64,000 nt of DNA from Colwellia maritima (GTDB lineage Bacteria; Pseudomonadota; Gammaproteobacteria; Enterobacterales; Alteromonadaceae): contig NZ_JAKKSL010000001.1 in NCBI RefSeq assembly GCF_022669015.1, positions 1,532,059 to 1,596,058 of the forward strand, read 5' to 3'. Shown piece after piece: positions 63,788 to 64,000 of the stretch (within the stretch, counting starts at the first letter, position 1; every line of letters starts with the position of its first letter). Both the position numbers and the translations under genes were made by a program. The notes beneath the pieces were generated by a model. It was not told where the DNA came from. It did not search any database and saw nothing but the letters and a program-made list of their open reading frames with translations.

Positions 63788-64000
63788 TTATTTCTGTATA
63801 CGTTGTTCAATACGGTCAAATACTTGATTAAGTATTTGACAGGTTTTATCCAGTTCACTAGAAGTCAGTGTTGGATGAACCAAAAACATTACACTATTTT
63901 CGCCTAATAGTTTAGCATTTTTTAATTCATTTTTGGGTGCTAGGTTTTCTTTTTCAAATGCCTTCTCTTTGTATACTTCAGAACAACTGCCTGAAAAACA
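63788..64000 (-). CDS. DegT/DnrJ/EryC1-type sugar aminotransferase (C-terminus only)
   Basis: The last 70 codons of a PLP-dependent sugar aminotransferase; the rest is beyond the window. CFSGSCSEVYKEKAFEKE is the family's C-terminal substrate loop, followed by SVMFLVHPTLTSSEL and the final helix. Same strand as and upstream of the dehydratase gene, 64 bases apart, so a surface-polysaccharide operon is likely (inference). The specific sugar cannot be told. Confidence 0.75.
   Translation of the reverse strand, partial: CFSGSCSEVYKEKAFEKENLAPKNELKNAKLLGENSVMFLVHPTLTSSELDKTCQILNQVFDRIEQRIQK

Overview
The window is a chromosomal segment from an AT-rich marine gammaproteobacterium of the Alteromonadales (Colwellia/Thalassotalea-like). 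This is inferred from gene order (barA | rlmD-relA-mazG-pyrG-eno-ftsB-ispD-ispF-truD-surE-pcm-yqaA-nlpD-rpoS | mutS-recA), low GC and protein character; no search was run. No rRNA, tRNA or CRISPR array was seen.

Layout. 1-19.6 kb: stringent response, nucleotide, isoprenoid, division and stationary-phase housekeeping genes, mostly rightward, with short overlaps such as surE/pcm/yqaA. 19.7-28.9 kb: mutS, SOS-controlled recA, then metA and metH behind a candidate MetJ operator array. 28.9-42.1 kb: a DPP-IV-type peptidase, radA, a large PilZ protein, serB, an Smp-family membrane protein, tatD and purL. 42.3-54.0 kb: mltF, tadA-hemW-rdgB, yggT-proC-yggS, divergent pilT-pilU, a CBS protein and a coniferyl-aldehyde-type dehydrogenase. 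61.8-64.0 kb: surface polysaccharide genes (WbpM/CapD-like dehydratase and the end of a DegT-type aminotransferase).

The unusual part is 53.98-61.75 kb. It is an integron-type cassette array with no integrase in view. Six leftward cassettes carry BrnT-BrnA, a DUF4238 protein, an OLD-family ATPase/TOPRIM nuclease, a McrA-like HNH nuclease and two small membrane proteins. Each cassette begins with 'TT+box' and ends with a box complementary to its own start over about 9-10 bases, as expected of integron R'/R'' sites. Three attC sites are interrupted at the R'' box by 3' remnants of a group IIC (attC-type) intron lying opposite to the cassettes. One remnant keeps an N-terminally truncated reverse transcriptase. 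Four copies of a 275-278 bp repeat begin exactly at cassette recombination points. The repeat contains a near-perfect 42-nt hairpin, an 11-codon mini-ORF with a Shine-Dalgarno sequence, a second hairpin, a terminator whose stem shows a compensatory base change between copies, and a second start codon. I do not recognise it. The whole insertion is flanked by a 19-bp direct repeat.

Many core genes (barA, rlmD, relA, surE, yqaA, mutS, metH, radA, tatD, purL, tadA, hemW, the DUF4426 gene, yggT, pilU, the aldehyde dehydrogenase, and two cassette genes) are split by single-base indels, several in homopolymers. Essential genes are among them, so base-level sequence error is more likely than gene decay. 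Such genes are given full-length spans with the shift positions noted.
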